Source: Cognataquiflexum nitidum
GTDB lineage: Bacteria; Bacteroidota; Bacteroidia; Cytophagales; Cyclobacteriaceae
Direction: 5' to 3'
Length of the DNA stretch: 64,000 nt
NCBI RefSeq assembly: GCF_022538055.1
Contig: NZ_JAKZAM010000017.1
Coordinates: 1 to 64,000, forward strand
Shown: piece after piece, positions 63,308-64,000 of the stretch
How positions within the stretch are numbered: position 1 is the first letter of the stretch
Layout: the number at the start of each line of letters is the position of its first letter
Translations under genes and position numbers: made by a program
Notes under the pieces: model-generated
Told to the model about the DNA's origin: nothing
What the model saw: the letters and a program-made list of their open reading frames with translations, nothing else
Database searches by the model: none

Positions 63308-64000
63308 TCAAACTCTACCCACGTGGACCAGAGCATCGCCTGAGTTGACGACAGGATTATTATTGAGTCCAACTACATGTCCATTGTGAATTGCTTTGAC
63401 GGGAACTTTGACCTGTCCATAGGGATCTGTGATTTTGGCCAGGATCTGACCTTTTTTGACTTCATCGCCCAGACTTACCGTAGAAGTAAAAATTCCTGAG
63501 ACTTTTGCCCTGACCCAAGAGCTTTCGGAAATCATAATGGTAGCCTTTGACGCTACATCCCCTTCGATCATACCCAAATGGATCAACATCCTTTGTGTTC
63601 CCAAAAGTGCCTCCTCCACGGCATAATCATCCAGTCGCATAGACTCTCCTCCCTCATAAACCAAAATGTGCTTACGGCGCTTATAGGCCTCTTTTCTAAA
63701 TGATTTGTCTATATGGGGAGAATTCAAAATGTAATGTGTCCCAAAAGCTGTGGCAAGCTCCAACCCTTTTTTATCCTTATAATCCACTCTGATCTGCGGA
63801 TAGTTAGAAAGCATCCTGCCTCCGGTATGAAAATCAATACCATAATCAATCAAAGGGATGATTTCATTGGACAGAATGAATGCAATTTGGGAAGCCAAAG
63901 AACCTTTTTTATTTCCAGGAAAGCTTCTATTGAGGTCTCTTCCATCGGGGAAAGTCCTGGAATTGCTCAAAAAACCATAGACATTCACCAAAGGCATGAA
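63308..64000 (-). CDS. succinylglutamate desuccinylase/aspartoacylase-like hydrolase (5' end outside window)
   Basis: At least 230 residues; the frame remains open to the right edge (an internal Met at 63997 is preceded by Phe, as in the FMPxVN strand of the family), so the N-terminal zinc motif HGNE is not in view. Seen are PDGRDLNRSFPG (substrate Arg motif) and GIDFHTGGRML with the third zinc ligand, the catalytic Glu in VYEGGES, and a C-terminal barrel-sandwich domain of about 75 residues (VSLGDEVKKGQILAKI). Different subtype from 53742-54938: shorter linker and this extra domain. In Bacteroidota such genes often lie near RimK-type ligases; the next gene is not visible. Confidence 0.85.
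   Translation of the reverse strand, partial: FMPLVNVYGFLSNSRTFPDGRDLNRSFPGNKKGSLASQIAFILSNEIIPLIDYGIDFHTGGRMLSNYPQIRVDYKDKKGLELATAFGTHYILNSPHIDKSFRKEAYKRRKHILVYEGGESMRLDDYAVEEALLGTQRMLIHLGMIEGDVASKATIMISESSWVRAKVSGIFTSTVSLGDEVKKGQILAKITDPYGQVKVPVKAIHNGHVVGLNNNPVVNSGDALVHVGRV

Overview
The window reads as a chromosomal stretch of a Bacteroidota bacterium, most likely Cytophagales (Cyclobacteriaceae-like). The signs are a type IX secretion C-terminal sorting domain, a SprB-type repeat and a FISUMP domain in surface proteins, LytS/LytTR and 7TMR-DISM signalling pairs, many short-signal lipoproteins, DUF1573 and DUF6526 proteins, and TAnnTTTG -7 promoter boxes. No rRNA, prophage, transposase gene or CRISPR array was found. 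One tRNA (Gly, CCC) is present.

Layout. 1-2.6 kb: a strikingly AT-rich three-gene cassette (STAS-like/GHKL ATPase, DUF4325-like STAS protein, one-TM protein), unlike everything to its right. 2.7-12.6 kb: housekeeping and metabolism (YbiT-type ABC-F, sodium:solute symporter overlapping an RlmI-type methyltransferase, FAD oxidoreductase, tryptophan 2,3-dioxygenase, glutaryl-CoA dehydrogenase). 13.2-31.2 kb: surface and signalling region (1363-residue T9SS beta-helix protein, LytS/LytTR pair, collagen-like lipoprotein, SprB/FISUMP lipoprotein, NarL-type regulator with 7TMR-DISM kinase, and a decayed paralogue of that regulator). 31.3-45.3 kb: trpS, a polysaccharide deacetylase, an AGE epimerase lipoprotein, and a lipid block (GMC oxidoreductase, FadD, LCAD-like dehydrogenase), then an M28 peptidase. 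45.5-51.8 kb: a kinase/ADP-ribosylglycohydrolase pair, then an accessory islet with VapBC-like and HipBA toxin modules; HipBA lies between direct repeats of about 170 bp. 52-64 kb: thioesterase, an aspartoacylase-like hydrolase overlapping a GCS2-CBS fusion ligase, a BASS transporter with a PlsC acyltransferase, HPPD, a phosphohexomutase, a lipoprotein, and the C-terminal part of a second aspartoacylase-like hydrolase running off the right edge.

Genes that appear to work together: TDO and glutaryl-CoA dehydrogenase, with HPPD 47 kb away, fit catabolism of tryptophan, lysine and tyrosine. FadD and the LCAD-like enzyme fit beta-oxidation. The DISM kinase and NarL regulator share a candidate palindromic operator with the two lipoprotein genes downstream. 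The GCS2-CBS protein and its hydrolase partner look like a make-and-break pair for an unknown glutamyl or aspartyl amide.

The most unusual non-coding feature is the filling of many intergenic gaps with degenerate tandem 'word' arrays of at least seven different words. Where both orientations occur in one gap, the G-rich form is on the + strand in the left part and on the - strand in the right part. They sit beside more ordinary Bacteroidota intergenic inverted repeats and REP-like elements.
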